Shown here in pieces: positions 1 through 9,700 of a DNA stretch of 64,000 bases. This DNA comes from Candidatus Intricatilinea gracilis (lineage in GTDB: Bacteria > Pseudomonadota > Gammaproteobacteria > Burkholderiales > Burkholderiaceae_C), in contig JADJDQ010000001.1 in NCBI GenBank assembly GCA_016702605.1, positions 186,001-250,000 on the forward strand, in the 5' to 3' direction. The notes below the pieces were generated by a model that worked only from the letters and a program-made list of their open reading frames with translations, made no database searches and was not told where the DNA came from. The position numbers were made by a program, and so were the translations under genes. How positions within the stretch are numbered: position 1 is the first letter of the stretch; every line of letters begins with the position of its first letter.

Positions 1-1464
1 ATGACGCAGACGTTCGAGCTTGTAGTTGGGCGTCTCGAGGTGCTTGTTGGGCACGAGCAGCACGGTGGTGCGCTGCTTGAGTTCGATCTTGGTGATCTCG
101 GTGCGCTTCTCGTTGAGCAGGAAACTCACCACCTCCACCGGCACCTGCACGTGCACGGCGGCGGTGTTTTCCTTCATCGACTCCTCTTGAATGATGCGCA
201 GGATCTGCAGCGCACTCGACTCGGTGTCGCGGATGTGGCCGGTGCCGTTGCAGCGCGGGCAGGTGATGTGGCTGCCTTCGCTCAGCGCCGGGCGCAGGCG
301 CTGGCGGCTCATCTCGAGCAGGCCGAACTTGCTGATGGAGCTGAACTGCACCCGCGCGCGGTCGAAACGCAGCGCGTCGCGCAGGCGTTGCTCCACTTCG
401 CGGCGGTTCTTGCTCTCTTCCATGTCGATGAAATCGACCACGATCAGGCCGCCCAGGTCACGCAGGCGTGCCTGGCGGGCGATCTCGTCGGCCGCTTCGA
501 GGTTGGTGCGGGTGGCGGTTTCCTCGATGTCACCACCACGGGTGGAACGCGCCGAGTTGATGTCGATCGCCACCAGCGCTTCGGTGTGGTCGATGACGAT
601 GGCGCCGCCCGAGGGCAGGTTCACCGTGCGTGCAAACGCCGTCTCGATCTGGTGCTCGATCTGGAAGCGGCTGAACAGCGGCGCGTCGTCGCGATAACGC
701 TTCACGCGATTGGCCGATTCCGGCATCACGTGGTTCATGAACTGCTTGGCCTGATCGTAGATGTCGTCGGTGTCGATCAGGATCTCGCCCACGTCCGCGG
801 TGAAGTAGTCGCGGATGGCGCGGATGACGAGCGAGGACTCTTGATAGATCAGGTAGGCGCCCTTGCCGGCCTTGGACGCGTCGTCGATCGCCGTCCAGAG
901 CTTGAGCATGTAGTTCAAGTCCCACTGCAGTTCGACGGCCGAGCGGCCGATGCCCGCGGTGCGTGCGATCAGGCTCATGCCCTTGGGGTATTCGAGCTGG
1001 TCGAGCGCGTCTTTCAGCTCCTCGCGCTCCTCACCCTCGATGCGCCGGCTCACGCCGCCGCCGCGCGGGTTGTTGGGCATGAGCACCAGGTAACGCCCGG
1101 CCATGCTGACAAAGGTGGTGAGTGCCGCGCCCTTGTTGCCGCGTTCTTCCTTCTCGACCTGGACCAGCAGTTCCTGGCCTTCCTTGATCACATCTTGAAT
1201 GCGCGCGCTGCGCACCTCGACGCCGTCCTTGAAATACTGGCGCGAGATTTCCTTGAACGGCAAAAAGCCGTGGCGGTCTTCACCGTAGTCGACGAAGCAG
1301 GCTTCCAGCGACGGCTCGACGCGTGTGACGACGGCCTTGTAGATATTGCCCTTGCGCTGTTCGCGCCCTTCGATCTCGGTTTCGAAGTCGACGAGTTTTT
1401 GTCCGTCGACGATGGCCAGGCGGCGCTCTTCGGGCTGCGTGGCGTTGATCAGCATGCGTTTCAT
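1..1464 (-). CDS. rne: Ribonuclease E, N-terminal catalytic part (partial)
   Basis: This is the essential endoribonuclease that starts mRNA decay and processes rRNA and tRNA precursors. The first 488 residues are in the window and the 3' end lies beyond base 1. The start MKRMLINAT has a clear AGGAG site 6-7 nt upstream. An S1 RNA-binding domain (about residues 35-120) is followed by the RNase H-like/DNase I-like catalytic core. The two metal-binding aspartates sit in AIDINSARSTRGGD (near 301) and VIDFIDM (near 341). The zinc-link CPRCNGTG lies near 415. The degradosome scaffold tail is not visible. RNase G shares this core, but the long leader and the divergent rluC favour RNase E. Confidence 0.95.
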   Translation of the reverse strand, partial: MKRMLINATQPEERRLAIVDGQKLVDFETEIEGREQRKGNIYKAVVTRVEPSLEACFVDYGEDRHGFLPFKEISRQYFKDGVEVRSARIQDVIKEGQELLVQVEKEERGNKGAALTTFVSMAGRYLVLMPNNPRGGGVSRRIEGEEREELKDALDQLEYPKGMSLIARTAGIGRSAVELQWDLNYMLKLWTAIDDASKAGKGAYLIYQESSLVIRAIRDYFTADVGEILIDTDDIYDQAKQFMNHVMPESANRVKRYRDDAPLFSRFQIEHQIETAFARTVNLPSGGAIVIDHTEALVAIDINSARSTRGGDIEETATRTNLEAADEIARQARLRDLGGLIVVDFIDMEESKNRREVEQRLRDALRFDRARVQFSSISKFGLLEMSRQRLRPALSEGSHITCPRCNGTGHIRDTESSALQILRIIQEESMKENTAAVHVQVPVEVVSFLLNEKRTEITKIELKQRTTVLLVPNKHLETPNYKLERLRH

Positions 1465-2258
1465 GCGAACTCCTTGCGTCGCAAACGCCCACGGGGGGAC
1501 AGCTTGCGGCGCGATGCAAACAAACAGCCGCCTGCCGCGAGGCAGACAGCTGGATCAGATGCACGAAGCCATGCTGGGGGAGCCGGGAAGCGATCGCCCT
1601 GGACCGCAAGAAGTGCCAGACGGGCTGGCACCACCTTGCGGCGTTGGCGCGGGCGGCTGCGTCGACGCAGCGTGATGCGACAGGGTTTCCTCTACGACCG
1701 ACGGTTCGCCGTGGCTACCAGGCGCCGGGACAGCAAGACGCTGCGCGTGCGCAGCAGGGCTGCAACCGGGGCCTAGTGTGTGCGGCGGATGCCGTCGCCG
1801 AGCCGGCGCGCCATCGACAGGCAGGGGCACAAGGCCGCTGCAAGCAAAGCGCGTGGGGCGGGGGCGACTTGCGAGCACGTCGCGTCAGCGAGCGCTCGTG
1901 GGGCAACCGGGAGGTAGGTGGAATCTGCAAACATGACGCTTGCGTCTGACATCAGACGCGGGTTGCAGCTCAGGCATGCGGCGCTGGCGCGCGGGGAACG
2001 ATCACCCGCACACCGAGGTGCTCCGCAGATCTGCTCTGCGACCTAAAAATCTTGTCTCGGGCTCTTTCAGCGTGGACTCTGGTGTATCGCCTCACCATCC
2101 GCCGCGCCACCTGGGGGCGCAGCACCATGACCGGGCGACACACTGCATCAACTCTTGGTGCCGGCGCGGCCTGAGCCTCGCCTGGCGCAACCACCTGCGC
2201 TGCGTCTACTTGAAGCTGCCCGCTAAACTCAGGCAAATCAAATACTTACAGCGCCAAC
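1465..2258 (-). other. Gene-free rne leader / rne-rluC intergenic region
   Basis: About 800 bases lie between the divergent rne and rluC starts. No reading frame here looks like a real protein; all are arginine/proline-rich composition artefacts. A consensus -10 pointing at rne lies at the far (rluC) end, so most of this stretch is probably transcribed as an untranslated rne leader. It contains a 7-bp hairpin at 1530-1547 and an 18-base dyad (two 8-base arms GCGTCTGA/TCAGACGC, 2-base centre) at 1942-1959. In E. coli the rne leader is 361 nt and mediates autoregulation, so a similar role here is an inference. Confidence 0.5.
1517..1547 (-). promoter_or_regulatory. Attenuator-like hairpin in the rne leader
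   Basis: Read on the minus strand, GTCTGCC-TCGC-GGCAGGC forms a 7-bp stem with one G-U pair. It is followed within a few bases by the T-rich run TGTTTGTTTG. It lies about 65 nt before the rne start. It has the shape of a weak intrinsic terminator or an RNase E-sensing leader hairpin. Function is not shown by the sequence. Confidence 0.35.
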
Positions 2259-2270
2259 GTGGTGAAGTTC

Positions 2271-2299
2271 ATTATAGGGGCAGGTCCAGCGATGGCGAA
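2271..2299 (-). promoter_or_regulatory. Putative rne promoter (TATAAT)
   Basis: A perfect TATAAT -10 box lies on the minus strand at 2276-2271, with a poor -35 (TTCGCC, 2299-2294) 17 bp upstream. The predicted transcript would start near 2264 and run about 800 nt before the rne ATG. The site overlaps the rluC ribosome-binding region, so the two divergent genes may influence each other. Confidence 0.45.
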
Positions 2300-3491
2300 A
2301 GGCAACAGCCGGTCGTCCGCCGGCACCCCCGCAGCCACATCGGCGAGGCTATCCCGGCCGCCTGCGGCGCAGTCGCCGAAGCTCTCGCAGCAGGCGGCAC
2401 CACCCGCTGCCATGCCAGCCGGCCCAGCAGCCGCCTCGGTCCGCCATCTGACGGTGGACGAAGGTTCGGACGGCCAACGACTGGACAACTTCCTGCTGCG
2501 TGAGCTCAAGGGTGCGCCCAAGACCCTGGTCTACCGCATCATCCGCAGCGGCGAGGTGCGGGTGAACAAGGGCCGCGCCAGCGCCGAGACCCGCGTGGCC
2601 ACGGGTGACGACATCCGCGTGCCACCGCTGCGCCTGAGTGAACCCGACGTGGCGGCCGAACGGGCGGTGCCTGGGCGCGAGTTCCCGCTGCTGCTCGAAG
2701 ACGAGCACCTCATCGCCATCGCCAAGCCCGCCGGCGTGGCGGTGCACGGTGGCTCGGGCGTGGCCTTCGGCGTGATCGAGCAGATGCGCCGGGCGCGGCC
2801 GCAGGCGAAATTTCTGGAACTGGTGCACCGGCTCGACAAGGAGACCTCGGGCATCCTGCTGCTGGCCAAGAAACGCAGCGCGCTCACTGCGCTGCAGGAG
2901 CAGTTCCGCCAGCGCCAGACCGACAAGACCTACGCCGCGCTGGTGATCGGCAGCTGGCCGGCCGAGCTGCGCCGCATCGACCAGACCCTGGTCAAGACGC
3001 TGGACGCCAACGGCGAACGCCACGTGCGGGTGCTGGCGCCGGGCGACACCCGCCCGCCCACCGGAGCCACCTCGGCGCGCAAACGGGCCGAGGGTGACGA
3101 CGAGGAAACCGGCCTGCGCGCCATCACGCTGGTCAAGCTGGTGCGGCAGTTCGACGGCTACGCGCTGCTCGACGTCACCATCAAGACCGGGCGCACCCAC
3201 CAGATTCGGGTACATCTTCAGCATGCCGGCCACCCGATCGTGGGGGACGACAAATACGGCGACTTCGCGCTCAATCACGAGCTGGCGCGCAGCGGTCTGG
3301 CGGGCGCGGCGCCGGGGCAGCCGCGGCTGCGCTTCGAGCGTATGTTCCTGCATGCGCGGCGACTGGGCTTCACCCACCCGGCCACTGGTGGTCAGGTCAC
3401 CCTCGACGCCGCCTTGCCGCCCGACTGCCAGGGCCTGCTCGACCGCCTGAGCCAACTCGACCACCCCGCCCTGCCGGGCCGTGCCGCTTGA
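2292..3491 (+). CDS. rluC: 23S rRNA pseudouridine synthase RluC
   Basis: This enzyme isomerises specific uridines of 23S rRNA (955/2504/2580 in E. coli) to pseudouridine. A low-complexity Ala/Pro/Ser-rich leader of about 45 residues precedes an S4 RNA-binding domain (RLDNFLLREL...RVNKGRA, about 47-105). The RluA-type catalytic domain carries the signature LVHRLDKETSGILLLAKK, in which the Asp is the nucleophile. The ATG at 2292 is chosen because AGGGGCAGG stands in front of it; a GTG at 2259 would add 11 residues. The product is 399 aa, longer than E. coli RluC (319) because of the N-terminal leader and a hydrophilic insert around DDEETG. It is divergent from rne, as in many proteobacteria. 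Confidence 0.93.
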   Translation: MAKGNSRSSAGTPAATSARLSRPPAAQSPKLSQQAAPPAAMPAGPAAASVRHLTVDEGSDGQRLDNFLLRELKGAPKTLVYRIIRSGEVRVNKGRASAETRVATGDDIRVPPLRLSEPDVAAERAVPGREFPLLLEDEHLIAIAKPAGVAVHGGSGVAFGVIEQMRRARPQAKFLELVHRLDKETSGILLLAKKRSALTALQEQFRQRQTDKTYAALVIGSWPAELRRIDQTLVKTLDANGERHVRVLAPGDTRPPTGATSARKRAEGDDEETGLRAITLVKLVRQFDGYALLDVTIKTGRTHQIRVHLQHAGHPIVGDDKYGDFALNHELARSGLAGAAPGQPRLRFERMFLHARRLGFTHPATGGQVTLDAALPPDCQGLLDRLSQLDHPALPGRAA

Positions 3492-3621
3492 ATCGCCTGA
3501 CCTGCCTGACGCCCAGCCCTCGAGCTCGATCCCAACTGCCCGTGCCAGCCGCCCGATCACGCCGCCTCAGAGGCGTCGCCCCAGAGACACCCAACCGCTG
3601 CGCCGCCCGCAGCCCAACTGC

Positions 3622-4281
3622 ATGACCTCGCGCCGCTACGACCTCATCGTCTTCGACTGGGACGGCACCTTGTTCGACTCGACCGCCCTGATCGCCGGTT
3701 GCATCCAGCAGGCCTGCCGCGACCTGGGCATCACCGTGCCCAGCCACAGCGACGCCGCCTACGTCATCGGCCTGGGGCTGAACGACGCCCTGTCGCATGC
3801 CGCGCCCGGCCTGGCGCCCGAGCGTTACCCCGAGCTGGCACGACGCTACCGCCACCACTACTTTGCCGACCAGCACGCCATCACCCTGTTCGACGGTGTG
3901 TCCGAATTGCTCGTCGAACTCAAGCAGCGCCAGCACTGGCTGGGTGTGGCCACCGGAAAGAGCCGGCTGGGGCTGAACTCGGCACTCGACAGCAGCGAAC
4001 TGCGCGACATGTTCGACGCCACCCGCACCGCCGACGAGACCGCGAGCAAGCCGCACCCGCAGATGCTGCACGAGCTGATGGCCGAACTCGGCGTCGAACC
4101 CGACCGCACGTTGATGATCGGCGACACCACGCACGACCTGCAGCTCGCCGCCAATGCCGGCACCGCCGCCATCGGTGTGTCCTACGGTGCTCATCCCCAT
4201 GAGGCGCTGCAGGCCCTGACACCTCTGGCTGTGGCACGCAATGTGGCCGAACTGCGCGAGTTGCTGCTGCGGCCGGCCTGA
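3622..4281 (+). CDS. HAD-IA family phosphatase (phosphoglycolate phosphatase-like)
   Basis: A 219-aa haloacid-dehalogenase hydrolase. Motif I is FDWDGTLFDS, with the nucleophile and acid/base Asp pair. Motif II is GVATGKSR, motif III has the Lys of SKPHPQ, and motif IV is MIGDTTHD. An alpha-helical cap sits between motifs I and II, as in the Gph/PGMB group. It most likely dephosphorylates a small phosphometabolite; phosphoglycolate is the family default and the substrate cannot be read from sequence. A frame open upstream to 3481 has no better start. It lies 130 bp after rluC and 12 bp before the Rieske gene, so it probably belongs to the rluC transcript. Confidence 0.85.
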   Translation: MTSRRYDLIVFDWDGTLFDSTALIAGCIQQACRDLGITVPSHSDAAYVIGLGLNDALSHAAPGLAPERYPELARRYRHHYFADQHAITLFDGVSELLVELKQRQHWLGVATGKSRLGLNSALDSSELRDMFDATRTADETASKPHPQMLHELMAELGVEPDRTLMIGDTTHDLQLAANAGTAAIGVSYGAHPHEALQALTPLAVARNVAELRELLLRPA

Positions 4282-4293
4282 CGGGAGATCGAC

Positions 4294-4665
4294 ATGTCGG
4301 CCCCGGTCAAGCTGTGCCCGTCCGCCGAGCTGCTGGACAGTGGCCGCGCCCACGTCTTCGACATGATCGAATTCGGCCGGCCGGTGCGAGGCTTCGTGCT
4401 GCGGTATGAAGGCCAACTGGCGGCCTACGTCAATCGCTGTGCCCATGTGCCGACCGAGATGGATTGGCAGCCCGGCGAGTTCTTCGACGACAGCCGCCAC
4501 TACATCGTCTGCAGCATGCACGGCGCTGTCTATCACCCCACCGACGGCTTGTGTGTCGGCGGACCCTGCGCCGGTGCACGCCTCATGCCATTGCGCGTCG
4601 AGGAGCGGGATGGACAGGTGTATTGGTATCCTTCCGACCGCTTCCGCCCGGCATTTGCCGACTGA
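4294..4665 (+). CDS. Rieske-type [2Fe-2S] protein
   Basis: A small soluble ferredoxin-like Rieske protein of 123 aa. The cluster ligands are visible as CAH in NRCAHVPTEMDW (about residue 49) and CSMH (about 72), giving Cys-x-His and Cys-x2-His. There is no transmembrane segment, so it is not the bc1 subunit. It resembles stand-alone Rieske ferredoxins such as NirD or biphenyl-type ferredoxins. GGGAGA precedes the ATG. It is wedged between a HAD phosphatase and an SppA-type protease, and its electron-transfer partner is unknown. Confidence 0.85.
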   Translation: MSAPVKLCPSAELLDSGRAHVFDMIEFGRPVRGFVLRYEGQLAAYVNRCAHVPTEMDWQPGEFFDDSRHYIVCSMHGAVYHPTDGLCVGGPCAGARLMPLRVEERDGQVYWYPSDRFRPAFAD

Positions 4666-4710
4666 AGCGAGCGGCCCCACCTTGGCCGCCCAACTGCCGC
4701 GGCACGCATC

Positions 4711-5751
4711 ATGAGCAACGAGATTCCCGATCCCTATTCCTCCCTGCCCGCGCCCCCGCCGGACGCCGGTCCACCGCCCTCACCGGCCAAACCCGCCACC
4801 GGCACCAGTGCGTCACAGGCCGCTGGCCGGCCGGCCTTCGAGACACTCGTCGAGCAGTTCGCCCGCGAGTACATGCGCGACCGCGCACGCAGCCAGCGCA
4901 CCCGCTTCGTCTTTCGTATCGCCTGGTTGGCGGTGTTCGCCGTCATCGCCTGGGCGCTGGTGAACCGGGCCGACCAGGGTGCGGTACCAACCGGGCCACA
5001 CACCGCGCTGGTCGAATTGCGCGGCGAAATCTCTTCCGAATCCGAAGCCAGCGCAGAGAACATGATCGCGGGCCTGAAGAACGCCTTCGAGGACGCAGGC
5101 GCCCAGGCGGTCGTCATCCGCATCAATTCACCCGGCGGCAGCCCGGTGCAAAGCGGCATCATCAATGACGAGATCCGGCGCCTGAAAGCCAAACATGGCA
5201 AGAAGGTCTACGTCGTCGTCGAGGAGGCCTGCGCCTCGGGCGCCTACTACGTGGCCGTGGCGGCCGACGAGATCTATGTCGACAAGGCCTCGATCGTCGG
5301 CTCCATCGGCGTGTTGATGGACAGCTTCGGCTTCACCGGCCTGATGAGCAAACTCGGCGTCGAACGCCGCCTCGTCACCGCCGGCGACAACAAGGGCATG
5401 CTCGACCCCTTCTCGCCCGTCAGCCCGCGCCAGCAGGCCCTCGCCCAGGCCATGCTCGACCAGATCCACCAGCAGTTCATCAAGGTCGTGCGTGAAGGCC
5501 GCGGTGATCGCCTGAAGGAAAACCGCGACACCTTCAGCGGCCTGTTCTGGAACGGCGAAGAAGCCGTCAAGCTCGGCCTGGCCGACGGTTTCGGCAACCT
5601 CGACTTCGTCGCCCGCGAAGTGGTGAAGGCCGAGGACGTGATCGACTACACACCCAAGGAAAACGTCGCCGAACGCCTGGCCAAACGTTTCGGCGCCTCT
5701 ATCGGCGCCGGCGCCGTCAAGGCGCTGCGCAGCGTGCCGGTGATGCAGTGA
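4711..5751 (+). CDS. sppA: Signal peptide peptidase SppA-type protease (S49)
   Basis: A 346-aa membrane-anchored serine protease that cleaves released signal peptides or other membrane-embedded peptides. A proline-rich cytoplasmic N-terminus (1-60) precedes one transmembrane segment (FRIAWLAVFAVIAWALV, about 67-84). The ClpP-like fold follows. The catalytic Ser lies in EACASGAYYVA and the general-base Lys in YVDKASIVGSIGVL, which is the Ser/Lys dyad arrangement of S49. It has a single protease domain, as in the short (36K) SppA form rather than the tandem 67K E. coli enzyme. It ends 7 bp before the stop of convergent corA. Confidence 0.88.
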   Translation: MSNEIPDPYSSLPAPPPDAGPPPSPAKPATGTSASQAAGRPAFETLVEQFAREYMRDRARSQRTRFVFRIAWLAVFAVIAWALVNRADQGAVPTGPHTALVELRGEISSESEASAENMIAGLKNAFEDAGAQAVVIRINSPGGSPVQSGIINDEIRRLKAKHGKKVYVVVEEACASGAYYVAVAADEIYVDKASIVGSIGVLMDSFGFTGLMSKLGVERRLVTAGDNKGMLDPFSPVSPRQQALAQAMLDQIHQQFIKVVREGRGDRLKENRDTFSGLFWNGEEAVKLGLADGFGNLDFVAREVVKAEDVIDYTPKENVAERLAKRFGASIGAGAVKALRSVPVMQ

Positions 5752-5758
5752 TCACAAG

Positions 5759-6730
5759 CTACAACCACCCCAGCTTCTTGAACCGCCAGTAGAGAAAGCC
5801 GCAGGTCGCGCTGATCACGCCCAGGGCGAAGGGGTAGCCCCAGCGCCACTTCAGCTCGGGCATGGCGTCGAAGTTCATGCCCCAGATGCCGGCAAACGCC
5901 GTGGCGGCGGCAAAAATGCCGGCCCAGGCGGCCAGGCGTTTGGTGACTTCGGACTCTTCGATCGTCGTCATGGACAGGTTGACCTGGATGGCCGTGGCGA
6001 TGGTGTCGCGCATGCTGTCCAGGCTGGTGGTGATGCGCACCAGGTGGTCATAGACGTCGCGAAAGTACTCGCCGCTGTTGGCGCAGGCTGACGGCACCCG
6101 CCCGCCGTGCAGCTTGCCCGAGGCGTCCATCAGCGGCACCACGGCATGACGCAGCACGGTGACCTTGCGTTTCAGGGCATACAGGTGCTGGATGTTCTCG
6201 CGCCCGGCGCCACGTTCGAAGATCTGCTCCTCGATGCCTTCGAGTTCGGTTTCCAGTTCGTCGATGAGCGGAAAGTAGCGGTCCACCACCGCGTCCATCA
6301 AGGCGTAGAAGACGAAGCCCGAGCCCTGCTTGAGCAGGTGCGGCTCACGCTCGCAGCGCTGGCGCACCCCCAGGAAACCCACGCCGCTGCGCTTGCGCAC
6401 CGACAGCACGAAGTTGGGACCGACGAACACGTGCACCTCGCCGACCTTGAGTTCGTCGGTGGGTGTCACCTCGATCAGGTGCATCACGGCGAACAGCGTG
6501 TGGCCGTATTCGTCGATCTTGGGGCGCTGATGACCGTGTCGGGCGTCTTCGACCGCCAGGTCATGCAGGCCGAACTCCTCCTGCATGGTGGCGAGTTCGT
6601 CGTCGCTGGCGTCGCGCATTGCCACCCAGACCAGACAGTCCGGCATGGCCAGGTGGTCGCTGATCTGCGCCACCGTGATGTCGGCCAGCTTGTGGCCCTC
6701 GCGGTAGGCCACGCAGTTGATCAATGCCAT
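5759..6730 (-). CDS. corA: CorA family magnesium/cobalt transporter
   Basis: A 323-aa inner-membrane divalent cation channel. A large N-terminal cytoplasmic alpha/beta domain (1-260) precedes two C-terminal transmembrane helices. The signature GMNF is present in IWGMNFDAMPEL between them. The last helix is followed by a basic tail (YWRFKKLGWL). The start (MALINCVAYREG) lies 1 bp after the polA stop, so translation is probably coupled to polA. Confidence 0.9.
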   Translation of the reverse strand: MALINCVAYREGHKLADITVAQISDHLAMPDCLVWVAMRDASDDELATMQEEFGLHDLAVEDARHGHQRPKIDEYGHTLFAVMHLIEVTPTDELKVGEVHVFVGPNFVLSVRKRSGVGFLGVRQRCEREPHLLKQGSGFVFYALMDAVVDRYFPLIDELETELEGIEEQIFERGAGRENIQHLYALKRKVTVLRHAVVPLMDASGKLHGGRVPSACANSGEYFRDVYDHLVRITTSLDSMRDTIATAIQVNLSMTTIEESEVTKRLAAWAGIFAAATAFAGIWGMNFDAMPELKWRWGYPFALGVISATCGFLYWRFKKLGWL

Positions 6731-6731
6731 C

Positions 6732-9700
6732 TCAGTGAGCCTCTTCCCAGTTGGCGCCCACGCCCACCTCGGCCAGCAGCGGCACGCTGAGCTCGGCCAC
6801 ACCCGCCATCAGGCGCGGCACGGCCTCGCGCGCCCAATCCAGTTCGTCGTCGGGCACTTCGAGCACCAGTTCATCGTGCACCTGCATGATGATGCGGCTG
6901 GCGCGGCCTTCGTCGTCGATGGCACGTTGCACCGCCAGCATGGCCAGCTTGATGAGGTCGGCCGCCGTGCCCTGCATGGGTGCGTTGATGGCCTGGCGCT
7001 CGGCGCCCGCACGGCGCGGGCCGTTGCCGCCGCGGATTTCGGGCAGCTCGATGCGCCGGCCGAACAGCGTCTCGACATAACCGTTGGCTGCGGCGCTGGC
7101 CTTGGTCTCGTCCATGTAGCGTTTCACGTCGGGGTAACGCGCGAAGTACCGATCGATGTAGTCGCGCGCCGCCTTGGCCTCGATGCCCAGGCTCTGCGCC
7201 AGGCCAAAGGCGCCCATGCCGTAGATCAGGCCGAAGTTGATGGTCTTGGCATATCGCCGCTGCTCGCTGCTGACTTCGTCGGGCGTGATGTTGAACACTT
7301 CGGCCGCCGTCGCCCGGTGCACGTCCAGGCCTTCGGTGAAGGCGCGGCGCAGGCTGGCATCACCGCTGATGTGGGCCATGATGCGCAGCTCGATCTGCGA
7401 GTAGTCGGCACTCAGCAGCTTGTGGCCGGGCGGGGCGATGAAGGCCTCGCGCACGCGCCGGCCTTCGGCCGTGCGGATGGGAATGTTCTGCAGGTTCGGG
7501 TCGTTGCTCGCCAGCCGACCGGTGATGGCCACGGCCTGGGCATAGTTGGTGTGCACACGCCCGGTGGCCGGGTTCACCATCAGCGGCAGCTTGTCGGTAT
7601 ACGTGCCCTTGAGCTTGGCCAGGCTGCGGTGCTCCAGCAGGCGCGCGGGCAGCGGGTAATCGGCGGCCAGCTCCTGCAGCACTTCCTCGTCGGTGCTGGG
7701 TGCGCCAGAAGCGGTTTTCTTCTTGACCGGCAGGCCCAGCTTGGTGAACAGGATCTCGCCGATCTGCTTGGGTGAGGCCAGGTTGAAGGGCTGGCCGGCC
7801 AGCTGATGCACTTCGGCTTCGAGCGCCATCATGCGTTGGGCGATCTCGTGGCTTTGTTTGGCCAGCACCACCACGTCGATCAACACACCATGGCTCTCGA
7901 TGCGCATCAGCGCCTTCGACGTGGGCATCTCGATGTCGCGGTACACACGCAGCAGGCCGGGCTCGGGCAACAGGCGCGGCCACAGGGTCTCGTGCACCTG
8001 CAGCGTCATCTCGCTGTCTTCGCCCGAATACTTCGTCGCCGTGTCGACCGCCACCTGGCTGAACTTGATCTGGTTCACGCCCTTGCCGGCCACGTCCTCG
8101 TAGCTCAAGCCCTTGCGCTGCAGGTGGCGCTCGGCCAGGCTTTCCAGGCTGTGCGGGCGATGGGCTTCGAGCACGTAGCTCTGCAGCAGGGTGTCGTGGG
8201 TGTAGCCCCGCACGTCGATGCCGTGGTTGGCGAACACATGGCTGTCGTACTTGATGTTCTGGCCCAGCTTGGCCGCCGCCTCGTCTTCGAGCCAGGGCTT
8301 GAGCCTGGACAGCACCTCTTCCAGCGGCAGCTGCTCGGGTGCGCCGGGGTAGTCGTGGGTCAGCGGGATGTAGCAGGCCTCGCCCGGTTCCACGGCAAAA
8401 CTCAGGCCGACGATGCGCGCGCGCAGCGGTTCGAGGCTGTCGGTCTCGGTGTCCAGCGCCACCAGCTCGGCGGACTTCAGGCGTTTGAACCAGGCATCGA
8501 AAGCCTCCCAGCTGGTGATGGTCTGGTAGTCGTGGGCCAGGCCGGTGGGGGCGGGTGCTGCAGCCGGCGCCAATGTTGCCTGCGCCGGTGTGGCAGCGCC
8601 CGAAAGGCCTGGGGCCGAGGCGGCGGAGGCCTGAGGTTGGGCCGGTGCATCACCGAACAGGTCCGCGGTGCCGGACATCATGGTGCCCGCACCTGCCGCG
8701 GTACCCACGGCCGCTGTTGCGGCTGTTGCCGCCACCTCGGCTGTCGCGCCGAGTTCGTCCTCCAGCTTCTTGCGCCAGCTCTTGAAGCCCTTGCGGATGT
8801 AGAACTCCAAGAGACCGGGCTTGTCGATGGGCTTGAGCGCCAGGGCCGCGAGCGCAGCTTCGCCCGGCCAGTCGGGCAGATGGGCGCCCAAGTCGCAGTC
8901 GAGCTTGATGGTGATGAGTCGGCGGCCCAGGGGCAACCAGTCGAGCGCCTTGCGCAGGTTCTCGCCCGCCACACCCTTGATGCTGTCGGCGGCGGCCACC
9001 ACGCCGGCCAGCGAATCGTGTTCGGCCAGCCATTTCACCGCTGTCTTGGGCCCCACCTTGTCGACCCCGGGCACGTTGTCGACCGTGTCGCCGATGAGGG
9101 TGAGGTAGTCGATGATGCGGTTGGGCGGCACGCCGAACTTGGCCGCTACGCCCGCCTCGTCGAGCCACTCGTTGCTCATGGTGTTCACCAGCGTGACGTG
9201 CGGCGTCACCAGCTGGGCCATGTCCTTGTCGCCGGTGGAGATGACCACCGCGTGGCCGCTCTCGGCACCCAGGCGGGCCAGGGTGCCGATGGCGTCGTCG
9301 GCCTCGATGCCGGGCACTTCCAGCACCGGCCAGCCGAGCAGGCGCACCACCTCGTGGATGGGTTCGATCTGGGCGCGCAGGTCATCCGGCATGGGCGCAC
9401 GCTGGGCCTTGTACTGCGGGTACCACTCGTCCCGAAAGGTCGGGCCCTTGGCGTCGAAGACACACGCGGCATGTTCGGCGCCGATGTCGGCACGCAGGCG
9501 TTCGAGCATGTTGACGATGCCGTAGATCGCACCGGTGGGCTCACCTTGCGCGTTGCGCAGGTCGGGCATGGCGTGATAGGCGCGGTACAGGTAACTCGAA
9601 CCGTCGACCAGCAGCAGCTTGGGGCGCAGGGCCGGCACGGCCTGAGCGGCCTGAGCGGCCTGCCTGGTCGGCACGTCCTGTCCGGCCGGATCGGCCGGAA

